The notes: generated by a model from the letters alone, not told the origin. Positions 16,841 to 26,403 are shown, counted from the stretch's first letter. The stretch: 32,565 nucleotides of DNA from Bathymodiolus brooksi thiotrophic gill symbiont (GCF_903642095.1 NZ_CAHJWD020000134.1:1-32565); one strand, 5' to 3'. Translations and numbers: made by a program.

Positions 16841-17326
16841 CTATAAAAGTTCCGTGGTAATGTTCTTTTCAAGTGGAAATTCTACATTAAAATCACCTAC
16901 TTTAATAGGGTTTTTAAATTGTTTAAAGCCCATTTTTAGATAGAATGGTTTTGCTGTTATCGTGCTGTATGCAATAACTCTTTTAACGCCTTTGTGCAAC
17001 AACAGTTTTTCAATATAAAGATATAAAGACTTACCAATGTATTTACCTTTAAATTTTGGCAAAACATAAAGGAGTAGTATTTTTCCATTAATTGTAAATA
17101 AACCAAAGCCGACTATTTTATTTTCAAGGAAGGCAGAGATTGCATAAGTGTCGTTATTTTTAATCCATTTTACAATGTTCGCCTCTGTTTTATTTTCTAA
17201 CCAATCGCTCACAATGGTTTTGTTATTGTCATAATCTGGACCACAAAGCTCAGTAATTGATTTTTGTAATAATATTGCTATTTCTTTGGCTTGTTTAGGG
17301 TTACTAGGTTGAATTATTGTATTCAT
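16841..17326 (-). CDS. GNAT-family N-acetyltransferase
   Basis: This 161-residue protein has the GNAT fold: IVGFGLFTINGKILLLYVLPKFKGKYIGKSLYLYIEK gives the beta4 strand and acetyl-CoA loop, read by its key residues LYVLPKFKGKYIGKSLY (family Q/RxxGxG/A). A late segment, AKPFYLKMGFK, is the typical YxxxGF motif. The substrate is unknown. ATG 17326 is used; a TTG at 17347 is in frame but would overlap the phosphodiesterase gene. There is no clear ribosome binding site. It is the last gene of the cysS run. Confidence 0.85.
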   Translation of the reverse strand: MNTIIQPSNPKQAKEIAILLQKSITELCGPDYDNNKTIVSDWLENKTEANIVKWIKNNDTYAISAFLENKIVGFGLFTINGKILLLYVLPKFKGKYIGKSLYLYIEKLLLHKGVKRVIAYSTITAKPFYLKMGFKQFKNPIKVGDFNVEFPLEKNITTELL

Positions 17327-17330
17327 TGAT

Positions 17331-17810
17331 TTATTTTTTGTTGGCAAAATGATGGGGTGTAATTTCCCATTTTTGTGCTTCGTTAATAGTGAGGATTAAG
17401 CATTTAGAACTGCCACCATTACGCACTGCACCTGATGCACCGGGGTTAATGACCCAAGGTGTGGCAGTTTTGTCAATTATTTGTTTGTGCGTGTGTCCAT
17501 AAATTACTATTTTTGCTTTGGCGTGGGCTTTTCGCAAAGAGTCATGGGATGGCGTTTTCCACCCATGTTTATGTCCGTGTTCTACCGCTAATGTGCCACC
17601 AAGAAGTTCAAATATTTCAATATCAGCAAATTTAAGGTGTGCGTCATTATTGCCTCTCACTGCGGTTAGTGGCGTGGTAAACACCTCTAAGGTTTGTTGT
17701 TCTATAATATCTCCAGCATGAATTATTTGATCACAACTGTTCATTAAGCTGATAATTTCAGGATGAATCCAACCATGAGAGTCCGATAAGATGCCAATTT
17801 TCATTTTCAT
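17331..17810 (-). CDS. YfcE/MJ0936-type metallophosphodiesterase
   Basis: The 159 residues fit the small calcineurin-like phosphodiesterases. Metal ligands are visible: D10-x-H12 (LSDSHG), HAGD, GNND, EHGH and GHTH. The family hydrolyses phosphodiesters in the cytoplasm; the natural substrate is unsettled. It starts at ATG 17810, sharing one base with the yrfG stop (TAATG); a second in-frame ATG two codons later is possible. Confidence 0.9.
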   Translation of the reverse strand: MKMKIGILSDSHGWIHPEIISLMNSCDQIIHAGDIIEQQTLEVFTTPLTAVRGNNDAHLKFADIEIFELLGGTLAVEHGHKHGWKTPSHDSLRKAHAKAKIVIYGHTHKQIIDKTATPWVINPGASGAVRNGGSSKCLILTINEAQKWEITPHHFANKK

Positions 17811-18511
17811 TAATGTTTTAGATTGATCAGTGCGTGCTCAAAGGTTTCAATGTTAATAAAACCTTCAATTTTTTTAGCATCCACTTTAGAACTGGGTTTG
17901 CTAATGGCAACGACTGTGCCGATACCGTATTGTTTGGCAGATTTTAAGACAGATGCTGAATCGTCAAAGAAAATGCTTTTTACTTTATCAAATTTAATTT
18001 CATTTTCTAATTTGTGCCAAAATTCTTGTTTTTCTTTGGCAAAATTATAATCATGAGAAGAAATAATGTCATCAAAATAGGAAGCCAAATTGGTTATTTG
18101 CATTTTCAGTTGAATGGTTTTCCTATGGGCGTTTGTTACTAAATAAATGCGTTTTTTATGGATTTTGGCTTGGGTTAAAAACTCCAACACAAAAGGATGG
18201 ATTTGAATCAAATGTGCAACATCTTCTTTGAGTTTGGCAATATCAAGTTGTAATTTTTCTTGCCAATAATCTAAGCAATACCAATGCAATTTCCCTTCTT
18301 CAGCTCTGAAAATAGGGAAAAGTTTATCCTTGGCTTCATCATGCGTTAGGTCGTGTTTATTGGCAAAAATCAAGGGTATATATTCCATCCAAAAATGCAA
18401 ATCAAAGTTCAAATCCAGCAGTGTGCCATCCATATCCAGCAGAATGGTGTCAATCTCTGCCCAATTGATTTGTTCAGAAACTGGGCTTTTGAATTTTATT
18501 TTTTGCGCCAT
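17810..18511 (-). CDS. yrfG: HAD-family GMP/IMP nucleotidase
   Basis: The product of 233 residues closely follows E. coli YrfG, a HAD hydrolase that dephosphorylates purine nucleotides. The catalytic motif [11 protein letters not shown] gives D26 and D28, and the cap contains NWYCLDYW-like [15 protein letters not shown]. Motif II is LVTNAHRKT, and motif [14 protein letters not shown]. It begins 16 bases inside the end of cysS and shares its stop with the phosphodiesterase start, so it is read as part of the cysS operon. Confidence 0.9.
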   Translation of the reverse strand: MAQKIKFKSPVSEQINWAEIDTILLDMDGTLLDLNFDLHFWMEYIPLIFANKHDLTHDEAKDKLFPIFRAEEGKLHWYCLDYWQEKLQLDIAKLKEDVAHLIQIHPFVLEFLTQAKIHKKRIYLVTNAHRKTIQLKMQITNLASYFDDIISSHDYNFAKEKQEFWHKLENEIKFDKVKSIFFDDSASVLKSAKQYGIGTVVAISKPSSKVDAKKIEGFINIETFEHALINLKH

Positions 18512-19884
18512 GTTGTTACACCTGCACTGTCTTCTAAAATAATGCCTAGTTCGGCTAATTGGTCTCTAATTTGGTCGGATATGGCAAACTTTTTGTTGGC
18601 TCGTGCTTCATTTCGTTGCTTAATTTTTTGATCAATTTCTTCGTCAGATAGAGACACGCCTTGCTTAAGAAATTCCTCTGCATTCATTTGCAAAATACCG
18701 AGATAGCCGCCGAGTTTTTTTAATAATTGACCTAAGGCATTTGCTTGATTTTGGTCTTTTTCACGCTCGGCATTCGCAGTTTTGGCCAATTCAAATAAGA
18801 TACTGAGTGCAATTGGGGTATTAAAGTCATCATCTAAGGCTGCCGTTATTCGTGCTTCAAAATCAAAGCGTTGTGAGACTTCTGTCATTGCCGATTCTGA
18901 GGCTTGCAGTCCACGCATTGCTGTATATAGTCGGGTTAAGGCGGTTTTGGCAAGGTCTAAGTTTTCGTTTGAAAAGTTCAGCGGAGAGCGATAATGTGAA
19001 CTCATAATAAAGTAACGCAGTGATTCACCATCATAATTTTCCAACACGCCACGAATGGTGAAAAAATTATTTAGTGATTTGCTCATTTTCTCATCATTGA
19101 TGTTGACAAAGCCTATATGCATCCAAGTATTAACAAAAGTGCAGTCGTTAGCACCCTCAGATTGTGCAATCTCATTTTCATGATGTGGAAACGCTAAATC
19201 CATACCACCACCATGAATATCAAAATGCTTACCAAGGTGTGTGCATGACATTGCTGAACATTCAATATGCCAACCAGGGCGACCTTCACCCCAAGGGGAT
19301 GCCCAACTGGGTTCGCTCGGTTTTGCCATTTTCCAAAGCACAAAATCTAAGGGGTCTTTTTTGTCTGTTTCCACATCAACTCTAGCACCTGCTTCAAGTT
19401 CATCAAGGTTTTTACCGCTCAGTTTGCCATAATCTTTAAATTTACGCACTGAATAATATACATCGCCACTTTTACCTTGATAAGCAATGCCTTTTTTAAT
19501 CAAAGATTCAATCATATAAAACATTTGCTCAATGGCATCGGTGGCGCGTGGCTCAATATCGGGTGGCAAGATGCTAAGTGCACGCTCATCTTCATGCATC
19601 GCCTCGATAAAACGGTTGGTCAGTGTATAAATATCCTCTTCATTTTCAATGGCACGCTGGATGATTTTATCGTCAATATCGGTAATATTACGCACATATT
19701 CAACATTGGGAAAATGGCGTCTAAGATGGCGGGTAATAACATCAAACATCACCAGCACTCGTGCATGACCCATGTGGCAATAATCGTAAACTGTCATACC
19801 ACAAACATACATCCCCACCTTTTCTGAATTGATAGGATGAAATTCTTCTTTTTGTTTACTGAGTGTGTTGTAAATTTTTAACAT
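18496..19884 (-). CDS. cysS: cysteinyl-tRNA synthetase
   Basis: CysS charges tRNA-Cys. The 462 residues match the family. The zinc site starts at C28, the HIGH motif is HMGH at 37-40 ([15 protein letters not shown]), the zinc/histidine motif is [14 protein letters not shown], and KMSKS is intact. ATG 19884 (MLKIYNTL) is the normal family start; the frame is open to 19926. It heads a minus-strand operon with yrfG, the phosphodiesterase and the GNAT gene, and is divergent from the DUF2141 gene. Confidence 0.97.
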   Translation of the reverse strand: MLKIYNTLSKQKEEFHPINSEKVGMYVCGMTVYDYCHMGHARVLVMFDVITRHLRRHFPNVEYVRNITDIDDKIIQRAIENEEDIYTLTNRFIEAMHEDERALSILPPDIEPRATDAIEQMFYMIESLIKKGIAYQGKSGDVYYSVRKFKDYGKLSGKNLDELEAGARVDVETDKKDPLDFVLWKMAKPSEPSWASPWGEGRPGWHIECSAMSCTHLGKHFDIHGGGMDLAFPHHENEIAQSEGANDCTFVNTWMHIGFVNINDEKMSKSLNNFFTIRGVLENYDGESLRYFIMSSHYRSPLNFSNENLDLAKTALTRLYTAMRGLQASESAMTEVSQRFDFEARITAALDDDFNTPIALSILFELAKTANAEREKDQNQANALGQLLKKLGGYLGILQMNAEEFLKQGVSLSDEEIDQKIKQRNEARANKKFAISDQIRDQLAELGIILEDSAGVTTWRKK

Positions 19885-19957
19885 AGGGTGTATTTTACGA
19901 TACCATTCATCGCTTTTATTGACCATTTATACGATAAAAAGTCATTTTATCTCTTTA

Positions 19958-19987
19958 TTTACATCATTTTTTCAAACATATTATAAT
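19958..19987 (+). promoter_or_regulatory. promoter for the envelope cluster
   Basis: TTTACA (19958-19963) and TATAAT (19982-19987) are 18 bases apart, 34 bases before the ATG of the DUF2141 gene. This is a good sigma-70 match and likely drives the five genes to 24208. Confidence 0.5.
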
Positions 19988-20020
19988 TATTTCCAGTTTA
20001 TCCCAAAAAGGAAAAAAATA

Positions 20021-20464
20021 ATGAAAAAAATAATTGCATTACTATTATCAATAGGCTCAACTACATTTGCAGCAAATTTGACAGTGACTATTGACAATAT
20101 TCAGAGCAACAAGGGCAATATTCGTCTTGCTGTTTTTGCTGAAACGGATAAGGTGAGATTCCCAAGTGGCACGCCAACTATGATTATCAATCAATCAACA
20201 GGTGAAAGCACAAAGGGCATTGTAGAACCCGCCACAGAAGGTGCAATAGCTTTTAGAATCACAGCACCAGTGGGCGTATATGCTATATCGGCATATCATG
20301 ACAAAAATAACAACAAAGAGCTAGACAAATCATTTTTTGGTGTGCCGAGTGAACCGTATGGTTTTTCGAATGATGCCCGAGGCATATTTGGACCGCCAGA
20401 TTATTTTGATGCACAGTTTGACTTAAAGGATTCGGGCACAAAAATTGTTTTCGATGTAATGTAA
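20021..20464 (+). CDS. DUF2141 secreted protein
   Basis: The 147-residue protein has a signal peptide (MKKIIALLLSIGSTTFA) and a small beta-sandwich typical of DUF2141: GNIRLAVFAETDKVRFP, VGVYAISAYHDKNNNKELD, FFGVPSEPYGFSNDARG. Members occur in envelope and carotenoid loci, but their biochemical role is unknown. ATG 20021 is chosen for its signal peptide and the AAAAGGAAA upstream. The stop overlaps the ABC ATPase start as TAATG, so it belongs to the export operon. It is probably the periplasmic partner of the transporter, by inference from position. Confidence 0.85.
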   Translation: MKKIIALLLSIGSTTFAANLTVTIDNIQSNKGNIRLAVFAETDKVRFPSGTPTMIINQSTGESTKGIVEPATEGAIAFRITAPVGVYAISAYHDKNNNKELDKSFFGVPSEPYGFSNDARGIFGPPDYFDAQFDLKDSGTKIVFDVM

Positions 20465-21129
20465 TGTTAATGCAACTCAAAAAAATCACCAAAGTTTTTG
20501 GCACTGATATCGCTGAAGTTAGAGCACTTAAAGGCATTGACTTAGAAGTGGATGCAGGTGCATTTACGGCTGTGTCAGGGCCGAGTGGTTCGGGCAAAAG
20601 CACGCTACTTAATATTATTGGTTTATTGGATGATGCCACCAGTGGTGAGTATTATTTTGATGGCGAAAAAATTGACAACAGCAACGAGCAACACATCAAT
20701 CATTTGCGTGCCTTTGATTTGGGTTTTATTTTCCAAGATTTTAATTTACTCCCCGTGTTGACTGCACAAGAGAATGTGGAAATGTCAGCACTCTCAAGCA
20801 TTTCCAATGCACAAGAGCGCAAAGCACAGGCACAACATTTTTTGGAGCAAGTGGGGTTAGAAGATAAAATGAATGCGTTTCCCAATCAACTCTCAGGCGG
20901 ACAGCAACAGCGTGTGTCGGTGGCACGCTCATTGATGGGTGAGTCAAAATTGATTTTGGCAGACGAGCCAACAGCAAATTTAGATTCAGAAAATACTTTG
21001 AAGCTGATTGAGCTGATGCGAAAACTCAATCAAGACCTTGGCACGGCATTTTTGTTTTCCACGCACGATGAGCGTTTGTTAGCGAAGGTCAACAACACAA
21101 TTAAACTGTTAGACGGAGAGATTGTATGA
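20464..21129 (+). CDS. LolD/MacB-like ABC transporter ATPase
   Basis: The 221-residue ATPase has Walker A GPSGSGKS at 39-46, signature LSGGQQQR at 143-150, Walker B LILADEPTANLD and a switch histidine in FSTHD. The DLGFIFQDFNLLP Q-loop is typical of the MacB/LolD/FtsE group, which drive mechanotransmission-type FtsX permeases. It overlaps the next gene by ATGA and almost certainly pairs with it. Since the following gene is LolA-like, a LolD-like role in moving lipid or lipoprotein is plausible. Confidence 0.93.
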   Translation: MLMQLKKITKVFGTDIAEVRALKGIDLEVDAGAFTAVSGPSGSGKSTLLNIIGLLDDATSGEYYFDGEKIDNSNEQHINHLRAFDLGFIFQDFNLLPVLTAQENVEMSALSSISNAQERKAQAQHFLEQVGLEDKMNAFPNQLSGGQQQRVSVARSLMGESKLILADEPTANLDSENTLKLIELMRKLNQDLGTAFLFSTHDERLLAKVNNTIKLLDGEIV

Positions 21130-22370
21130 TAGGCAAATGGTTTAAAATCGCATGGCGCAATGTTGTGCGTAACAAACGCCGTTCAATGGTGGCAATCTGG
21201 ACGGTCGCAATTATCTCTGGTTCTATTATCTTGGCACATGGTTATATCAATTTTACTTTCTGGGGCTTGACTCGAATGATTGTGCAAGGTGGCACAGGCA
21301 ATATGCAAATCGTTGACAATCGTATGATCAATGAGTTTGAAACGGAATTATTAGAATTTGGACTCAGCAAAAAAATGGCTGATGACACGGTTAAGAAATT
21401 AGAGAGCAATAAAGATGTGCGTCGTGTTATGCAGCGTGTCCTATTCACAGGTATTGTCTCAAAAGACGACAGCATTAGCACGGTGTTCCGTGCCACAGGC
21501 ATTGAAAGCTCTAAAGAAGTGCGCTTACAACAAGGCAATTCTGCAGGGGCATTTGTCAAGGGTAAGATGTTTAAAGACACTGAGAAAAACCCTTTCCAAG
21601 TAATTTTAGCGGTTGATTTGGCGAAAAAACTCAGCGTTGATGTAGGTGGTGAAGTTGTGCTGCTTGCAAACACCGTTGAAGGCGGTATCAATGCGATTGA
21701 TGCAACTGTGACCGGTATTTATGATACGGGCATTCCGATTACCAATCAGTTGGCACTCAAAGTGCCAATTGAACTTGCACATCAACTCTTATTGACGGAT
21801 AAAACCAGTAGCATCGTGGTGCAGCTCAGAGATATTGAAGCGACCAGAACAGTGTTGCCAAAAGTGAACAACTTACTAAAAGGTAGCGTGATGAGTGCAC
21901 GCCCTTGGTATGATATCAAGCCGTATTTTAAAGCAGTGGAAACTATTTACTATAGTATTTTCACTGTAATGGGTGTTATCATTATGGTGGTGGCTTTGCT
22001 TTCAGTGGCGAATGTAATGGGTAATACGGTGAACGAGCGTGTGCCAGAAATCGGCACATTACGCGCCTTCGGCATTAAGAAGTGGCAATTACGACTTAAC
22101 TTTATTTTTGAAGGACTGATTATCGGTTTTATAGGTGCAGTGCTTGGTGCAATTCTCGGACTTGGCTTAGCGTTAGTGCTTAATCAATCGGGCATTATGA
22201 TGCCACCACCACCAGGGCGCACTACAGCATATCCATTACTTATATTACCAACTATGGGCACAGCTTTTTGGGTGTTGGCAATGATGAGCGTGTTAGGTGT
22301 CGTTGCTTCATACTTGCCGATTAATAAAATCCTCAAGAAGAAAGTTGTTGAGCAATTAAACCACACATAG
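21126..22370 (+). CDS. FtsX/LolC/MacB-type permease
   Basis: The 414 residues give one N-terminal helix (about 18-40), a large periplasmic domain and three C-terminal helices (about 270-300, 325-350 and 375-400), the MacB/LolC plan. The NERVPEIGTLRAFGIKKWQLRL segment between the last helices is the coupling motif of FtsX domains (core EIGTLRAFG). It is a single permease, so it likely works as a homodimer, unlike LolCE. An ATGA overlap ties it to the ATPase, and the LolA-like gene starts 2 bases after its stop. Confidence 0.92.
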   Translation: MIGKWFKIAWRNVVRNKRRSMVAIWTVAIISGSIILAHGYINFTFWGLTRMIVQGGTGNMQIVDNRMINEFETELLEFGLSKKMADDTVKKLESNKDVRRVMQRVLFTGIVSKDDSISTVFRATGIESSKEVRLQQGNSAGAFVKGKMFKDTEKNPFQVILAVDLAKKLSVDVGGEVVLLANTVEGGINAIDATVTGIYDTGIPITNQLALKVPIELAHQLLLTDKTSSIVVQLRDIEATRTVLPKVNNLLKGSVMSARPWYDIKPYFKAVETIYYSIFTVMGVIIMVVALLSVANVMGNTVNERVPEIGTLRAFGIKKWQLRLNFIFEGLIIGFIGAVLGAILGLGLALVLNQSGIMMPPPPGRTTAYPLLILPTMGTAFWVLAMMSVLGVVASYLPINKILKKKVVEQLNHT

Positions 22371-22372
22371 CT

Positions 22373-23068
22373 ATGAAAATATTACGCATACTCACATTAC
22401 TTTTATTGTCATTCTCTGTAATAGCACGGATGAGTGCTGATGAACTACTGCAAGTGGCAGATAAATTTCGTTCACCTTATCAATATGCACAGCTTGATAT
22501 CAGGATTGATGACTTTAAAAATGGCACGATAAAGAAGAGCAGAAACTATAAAGTCTATCATCAAGACGGACAGAGTTTAGTGGATGTGTTGGACGGTGCC
22601 GATAAAGGCAATCGTGTTTTGTTAAGCAACAAAGGTATGTATGTTGCACCTAAGCGTAGTAGTCGTGCAGTACGCATCACTCCAATCCAACGCTTATTAG
22701 GGCAGGCTTCTTATGGTGATTTAGCGGGACTTAAATTTAGTAAGAACTACACGCCAAGCATTATTGAAGAGAAAGATGATGTAACGGTTTTAGAGTTGAT
22801 TGCCAAAAAATCTAGTGCTACTTATCATAAAATTATTTTATCAATTACCAACGACAACCAACGACCAGTAGATGCAAAAGCCTATTTGGTGAGTGGTAAG
22901 TTATACAAACAAATGCAGTATGATGTTGAAGGGGAATTGCTCAAAACTATCACTTATAAAGGAAAAAACAAGAACAAAAAAACCATCATGACTTTTATCA
23001 GCGTTAAAGACAAGAAAATCCCTAAGCGTTTGTTGACCAGTCGAGGTATGCGCAATGCAATTAGATAA
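22373..23068 (+). CDS. outer-membrane lipoprotein-sorting (LolA-like) protein
   Basis: The 231-residue protein has a signal peptide (MKILRILTLLLLSFSVIA) and a LolA-like convex beta-barrel: MSADELLQVADKFRSPY, SLVDVLDGADKGNRVLL, MYVAPKRSSRAVRITPIQRLLGQASYGDLAG and a final KKTIMTFISVKDKKIPKRLL. The R..TP..RLLG-ASYGDLAG pattern is typical of the larger LolA-like family found next to MacB- or MMPL-type pumps, not of classical LolA. It would bind a lipidated or hydrophobic cargo in the periplasm. It directly abuts the next gene. Confidence 0.82.
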   Translation: MKILRILTLLLLSFSVIARMSADELLQVADKFRSPYQYAQLDIRIDDFKNGTIKKSRNYKVYHQDGQSLVDVLDGADKGNRVLLSNKGMYVAPKRSSRAVRITPIQRLLGQASYGDLAGLKFSKNYTPSIIEEKDDVTVLELIAKKSSATYHKIILSITNDNQRPVDAKAYLVSGKLYKQMQYDVEGELLKTITYKGKNKNKKTIMTFISVKDKKIPKRLLTSRGMRNAIR

Positions 23069-24208
23069 ATGAAACTCCTTGTTTTAGCTTTGTTTTTAGC
23101 GGGCATTGCAAATGCCAAGTTTGTCAATCAAGTAACCATAATCTCCCACAGTTACAAGGTGGATAGAGGTGGTGATTGGGAAGCGTCAAATGTGGCAGCT
23201 ACTTTAAGAGATACAGAAAAAACCAATGGCATCGTGTCATTTAGTGGTGATATTGAAGGCGTTGAATATCAATTTAAGCGTGATACTGAAACCGACAAAA
23301 ACATTGTGCAAAAACTATTTTATATCGCTGATGTGAATGACAATCTTAGTGTGCAGTTTGGTAAATTTTCCGAGAACTGGCAACTTGGCTATGCCTTCAA
23401 CCCGCTTGGACTGACTGACCCATATCACCCAGCCAACAACGATGATGATCTGAATGAAAAACTTGGCATTAATGCGGTTGTCGTTCGTTATAGTATGGAA
23501 GATGTGCACTTAGATTTCTATACCAGTAATGATAATAAAGAGCGTAATAATGTGCGTGGCCATGGTTATAAATCTCAAGCAGTGCACCTGAATTACCTTT
23601 TATCTGACGAGACTGATATCATTATGGTTGCACACAATAAAGAAGAGGTTAAGTTGGGAGTCGGTGCAGGATTTCGTAGCATTGTGAATGATAATTCAAA
23701 AGTCTATGGCTCATTTTTTACCCGCAAAGGCACAACCATTCCTAGTGTGCCAGCACCCATCCCTATGACAGCACCTCCACCACTCACAGACCGCACTAAG
23801 GACGGAAAACAATACACCCACGCAATGCTCGGTTGGCATTGGACCAGTGATAACAATTTCAGCATTATTGCTGAGACCAGTCAAGATGATAGAGGATTGA
23901 GCGACAGCGAATATCAAAATATGAATATTGCTTATTTAACTTTAGTGCGACCTGTAGGCATCCGCCAGCAATATAATTTCTTACGAGTTAGCAAAGTTAT
24001 GGGTGAGCATGAGTTCAGTTTAGCGCGTCGTATGAGTTCTGATGATTCTGCACTCAATACATTCAAATGGCGTTATGATATCAATGATAATTTGCAACTT
24101 AACGCCTCATATTCTAAAACCACAGGGGGTGCAGATGGTGAATATAAAGCCTATTTCCCTGACCAAAGCAACACACAGCTGATTTTGTATTATAACTTAG
24201 ATTTTTAG
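23069..24208 (+). CDS. outer-membrane beta-barrel protein of the export cluster
   Basis: The start codon touches the previous stop. The 379 residues begin with a signal peptide (MKLLVLALFLAGIANA), show alternating amphipathic strands throughout (for example LSVQFGKFSENWQLGYAF, QLILYYNLDF) and end in Phe, the usual BAM-recognised terminal residue. A Pro-rich loop (PSVPAPIPMTAPPPLTD) lies near residue 228. I do not recognise a named family; it resembles orphan OMP/porin-like barrels that close such transporter operons. It would be the outer-membrane end of the DUF2141-ABC-LolA-like chain. Confidence 0.78.
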   Translation: MKLLVLALFLAGIANAKFVNQVTIISHSYKVDRGGDWEASNVAATLRDTEKTNGIVSFSGDIEGVEYQFKRDTETDKNIVQKLFYIADVNDNLSVQFGKFSENWQLGYAFNPLGLTDPYHPANNDDDLNEKLGINAVVVRYSMEDVHLDFYTSNDNKERNNVRGHGYKSQAVHLNYLLSDETDIIMVAHNKEEVKLGVGAGFRSIVNDNSKVYGSFFTRKGTTIPSVPAPIPMTAPPPLTDRTKDGKQYTHAMLGWHWTSDNNFSIIAETSQDDRGLSDSEYQNMNIAYLTLVRPVGIRQQYNFLRVSKVMGEHEFSLARRMSSDDSALNTFKWRYDINDNLQLNASYSKTTGGADGEYKAYFPDQSNTQLILYYNLDF

Positions 24209-24231
24209 GGGTGTATTATCCTCTTGATGTG

Positions 24232-24237
24232 TATAAT
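24232..24237 (+). promoter_or_regulatory. -10 candidate for the peroxiredoxin
   Basis: A perfect TATAAT lies 37 bases before ATG 24275, after the OMP stop. No convincing -35 is seen, and the gene has a strong TTAGGAG ribosome binding site. Confidence 0.35.
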
Positions 24238-24274
24238 TGTTTGTTTTTAAATTATATTCAATTAGGAGAATAAT

Positions 24275-24874
24275 ATGAGCGTTTTAGTAACACAACAAGC
24301 ACCAGATTTTACTTCTGCAGCAGTATTAGCAGATGGTTCAATCGTAGATAATTTCACTCTTTCTAGCCTTAAAGGTAAGAAAATTTGTGTGTTCTTTTAT
24401 CCACTAGATTTTACTTTTGTTTGCCCTTCAGAGATTTTAGCGCATCATCATCGTATAGCACAATTTGCAGAAAAAGGTGTTGAAGTGGTTGGCGTATCAA
24501 TTGATTCGCAATTTACTCACAACGCATGGCGTAACACTGAGCCTAAAGATGGCGGTTTAGGTAAGATTGACTTTCCTTTAGTTGCTGATGTTAATCATTC
24601 AATTATGGAGTCTTATGGTATTGTCCATCCAGCAGGCATTGCACTTCGTGCTTCATTCTTAATTGACGAAGATTTTGTTGTTCGTCATCAAGTGGTAAAC
24701 GATTTGCCTTTAGGTAGAGATGTTGATGAAATGTTGCGTATGGTTGATGCACTTGATTTTCATACCACGCATGGTGAAGTTTGCCCAGCAGGCTGGAACA
24801 AAGGCGATGAAGGTATGAAAGACACACCTGAAGGCGTGGCTGAATATTTGGCTAAGAATGTTGACAATCTATAA
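24275..24874 (+). CDS. 2-Cys peroxiredoxin (AhpC/Prx1 type)
   Basis: This cytoplasmic thiol peroxidase reduces hydrogen peroxide and organic peroxides. The 199 residues match the typical 2-Cys group. The peroxidatic cysteine is C50 in FYPLDFTFVCPSE and the resolving cysteine C170 in GEVCPAGW, and an arginine at RASFLIDE fits the active site. AhpF is not nearby; the electron donor could be the downstream rubredoxin or glutaredoxin, or a thioredoxin. Its own terminator separates it from rubredoxin. Confidence 0.95.
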   Translation: MSVLVTQQAPDFTSAAVLADGSIVDNFTLSSLKGKKICVFFYPLDFTFVCPSEILAHHHRIAQFAEKGVEVVGVSIDSQFTHNAWRNTEPKDGGLGKIDFPLVADVNHSIMESYGIVHPAGIALRASFLIDEDFVVRHQVVNDLPLGRDVDEMLRMVDALDFHTTHGEVCPAGWNKGDEGMKDTPEGVAEYLAKNVDNL

Positions 24875-24890
24875 ATAAATTATTTTTATA

Positions 24891-24921
24891 AAAAAAGGGA
24901 GCGGTTGATGCTTCCTTTTTT
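24891..24921 (+). terminator. intrinsic terminator after the peroxiredoxin
   Basis: AAAAAAGGGAGC pairs with GCTTCCTTTTTT (one G-U) around a GGTTGAT loop. It stands 12 bases before the rubredoxin start, so it may also act as an attenuator for rubredoxin-leuB-grx. Confidence 0.75.
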
Positions 24922-24932
24922 ACGGAGAAAAA

Positions 24933-25097
24933 ATGAAAACTTATAAATGTATTATTTGTGATTGGGTTTATGATGAAGCGCTAGGTGCACCAAAAGAAGG
25001 TATTGAGCCGGGTACAAAATGGGAAGATGTGCCTTTGGATTGGGTTTGTCCTGATTGTGGTGCAAGTAAGGATCAATTTGATATGATAGAAGTTTAA
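24933..25097 (+). CDS. rubredoxin
   Basis: A 54-residue rubredoxin carries its single iron in C6-x2-C9 ([13 protein letters not shown]) and C39-P-D-C42-G ([14 protein letters not shown]), with the family's aromatic residues at Y4, Y13, W30 and W37. It shuttles single electrons in the cytoplasm, commonly to oxygen- or peroxide-reducing enzymes. ATG 24933 lies behind ACGGAGAAAAA. The stop shares a base with the leuB ATG in TAATG, so rubredoxin, leuB and glutaredoxin are coupled. Confidence 0.95.
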   Translation: MKTYKCIICDWVYDEALGAPKEGIEPGTKWEDVPLDWVCPDCGASKDQFDMIEV

Positions 25098-26167
25098 TGT
25101 CAAAGGTACTCATATTACCAGGGGACGGCATCGGGCAAGAGATTGTTGAGCAAGCGTTAAAAGTTATTGATTTTTTGAATAAAAATCATACGCTAGATAT
25201 GGAATTGGTGCATGGCTTGATTGGCGGAACAGCTTATGATGAGACAGGCTCACCTTTACCGCAAGCGACATTAGACGCTGCTAAAGAATGCGATAGTATT
25301 TTGTTAGGTGCTGTGGGTGGTTATCAGTGGGAGAAATTAGAGCGGGATTTGAGACCAGAGCGAGGATTATTAGGTTTGCGTGCTGAGATGGATTTGTTTT
25401 CTAATTTACGCCCTGCGATTTTATATCCACAACTTGCCAGCGCTTCAACTCTTAAAGAAGAAGTAGTTTCTGGACTGGATTTAATGATTGTGCGTGAGTT
25501 AGTAGCAGGCATTTATTTTGGACAGCCGCGTGGGATTGAGATGCGTGATGGGCAGAAATATGGGTTCAATACAGCCACTTATTATGAGTCAGAAATTAGG
25601 CGTATTGGACACTCAGCGTTTAAAATTGCACAACTTCGTCAGGGGCGAGTTTGCTCAGTGGATAAGGCCAATGTGCTAGAGGTATGCGAGTTGTGGCGTG
25701 AGGTGATGGAGGATGTGGCAAAAGATTATCCAACCGTAGAATTGTCGCATATGTATGTGGATAACGCCGCTATGCAACTTGTTAAAGCCCCCAAGCAATT
25801 TGATGTAATGGTTACCAGTAATTTGTTTGGCGATGTGTTGTCTGATTGTGCGGCAATGCTCACAGGCTCAATCGGTATGTTGCCATCGGCTTCATTAAAT
25901 GGAGATGGTTTTGGTATGTATGAACCTATTCACGGGTCAGCACCTGATATTGCAGGCAAAGATGTTGCCAATCCTTTGGCGACTATTTTGTCAGTGGCAA
26001 TGATGTTGCGTTATTCGCTTAATCAATCAAACTTAGCTGAGAAAATCGAAGCGGCAGTTACCACGGTATTAGACCAAGGTTATCGCACGCAAGATATTGC
26101 CAGCGAAGGTAATAGTGTTATTGGCACGAGTAAAATGGGCGATTTGGTAGTGGAGGCATTGGCATGA
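25097..26167 (+). CDS. leuB: 3-isopropylmalate dehydrogenase
   Basis: LeuB oxidises and decarboxylates 3-isopropylmalate with NAD+ in leucine synthesis. The 356-residue length fits the family. Visible motifs are [10 protein letters not shown] at the start, [21 protein letters not shown], the metal-binding [14 protein letters not shown] and [11 protein letters not shown] with the NAD site [16 protein letters not shown]. The leuC/leuD genes that normally precede it are absent from this window; instead it sits between rubredoxin and glutaredoxin. Coupling on both sides is by TAATG and ATGA. Confidence 0.97.
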   Translation: MSKVLILPGDGIGQEIVEQALKVIDFLNKNHTLDMELVHGLIGGTAYDETGSPLPQATLDAAKECDSILLGAVGGYQWEKLERDLRPERGLLGLRAEMDLFSNLRPAILYPQLASASTLKEEVVSGLDLMIVRELVAGIYFGQPRGIEMRDGQKYGFNTATYYESEIRRIGHSAFKIAQLRQGRVCSVDKANVLEVCELWREVMEDVAKDYPTVELSHMYVDNAAMQLVKAPKQFDVMVTSNLFGDVLSDCAAMLTGSIGMLPSASLNGDGFGMYEPIHGSAPDIAGKDVANPLATILSVAMMLRYSLNQSNLAEKIEAAVTTVLDQGYRTQDIASEGNSVIGTSKMGDLVVEALA

Positions 26168-26403
26168 AAATAATCGTTTATTCTACCAACACTTGTCCGA
26201 TTTGCGTTAAAACCAAAGCTTTATTGGACAAATGGAATTTGCCTTTTGAGCAAAAAATGATTGATGAAGACCGTGCACTTATGGCAGAATTTTCAAAGGT
26301 TACCAATGGTGCTAGAATGGTGCCACAAATTGTGATTGACGACAAACATATTGGTGGTTTTAGCGACCTTACCGAATTACACATGGACGGATTTTTTAAC
26401 TAG
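26164..26403 (+). CDS. grxC: glutaredoxin (GrxC type)
   Basis: The 79-residue glutaredoxin is dithiol with C11-P-I-C14, followed by the cis-proline MVPQIVID and the glutathione-binding GGFSDL. It reduces disulfides using glutathione. ATG 26164 overlaps the leuB stop by ATGA. An AT-rich hairpin follows. Confidence 0.9.
   Translation: MKIIVYSTNTCPICVKTKALLDKWNLPFEQKMIDEDRALMAEFSKVTNGARMVPQIVIDDKHIGGFSDLTELHMDGFFN

Noticed and set aside
21242..21691. 149-residue minus-strand frame inside the permease
   Set aside because: Shadow of the FtsX-type permease; Ser/Thr-rich with no motif.
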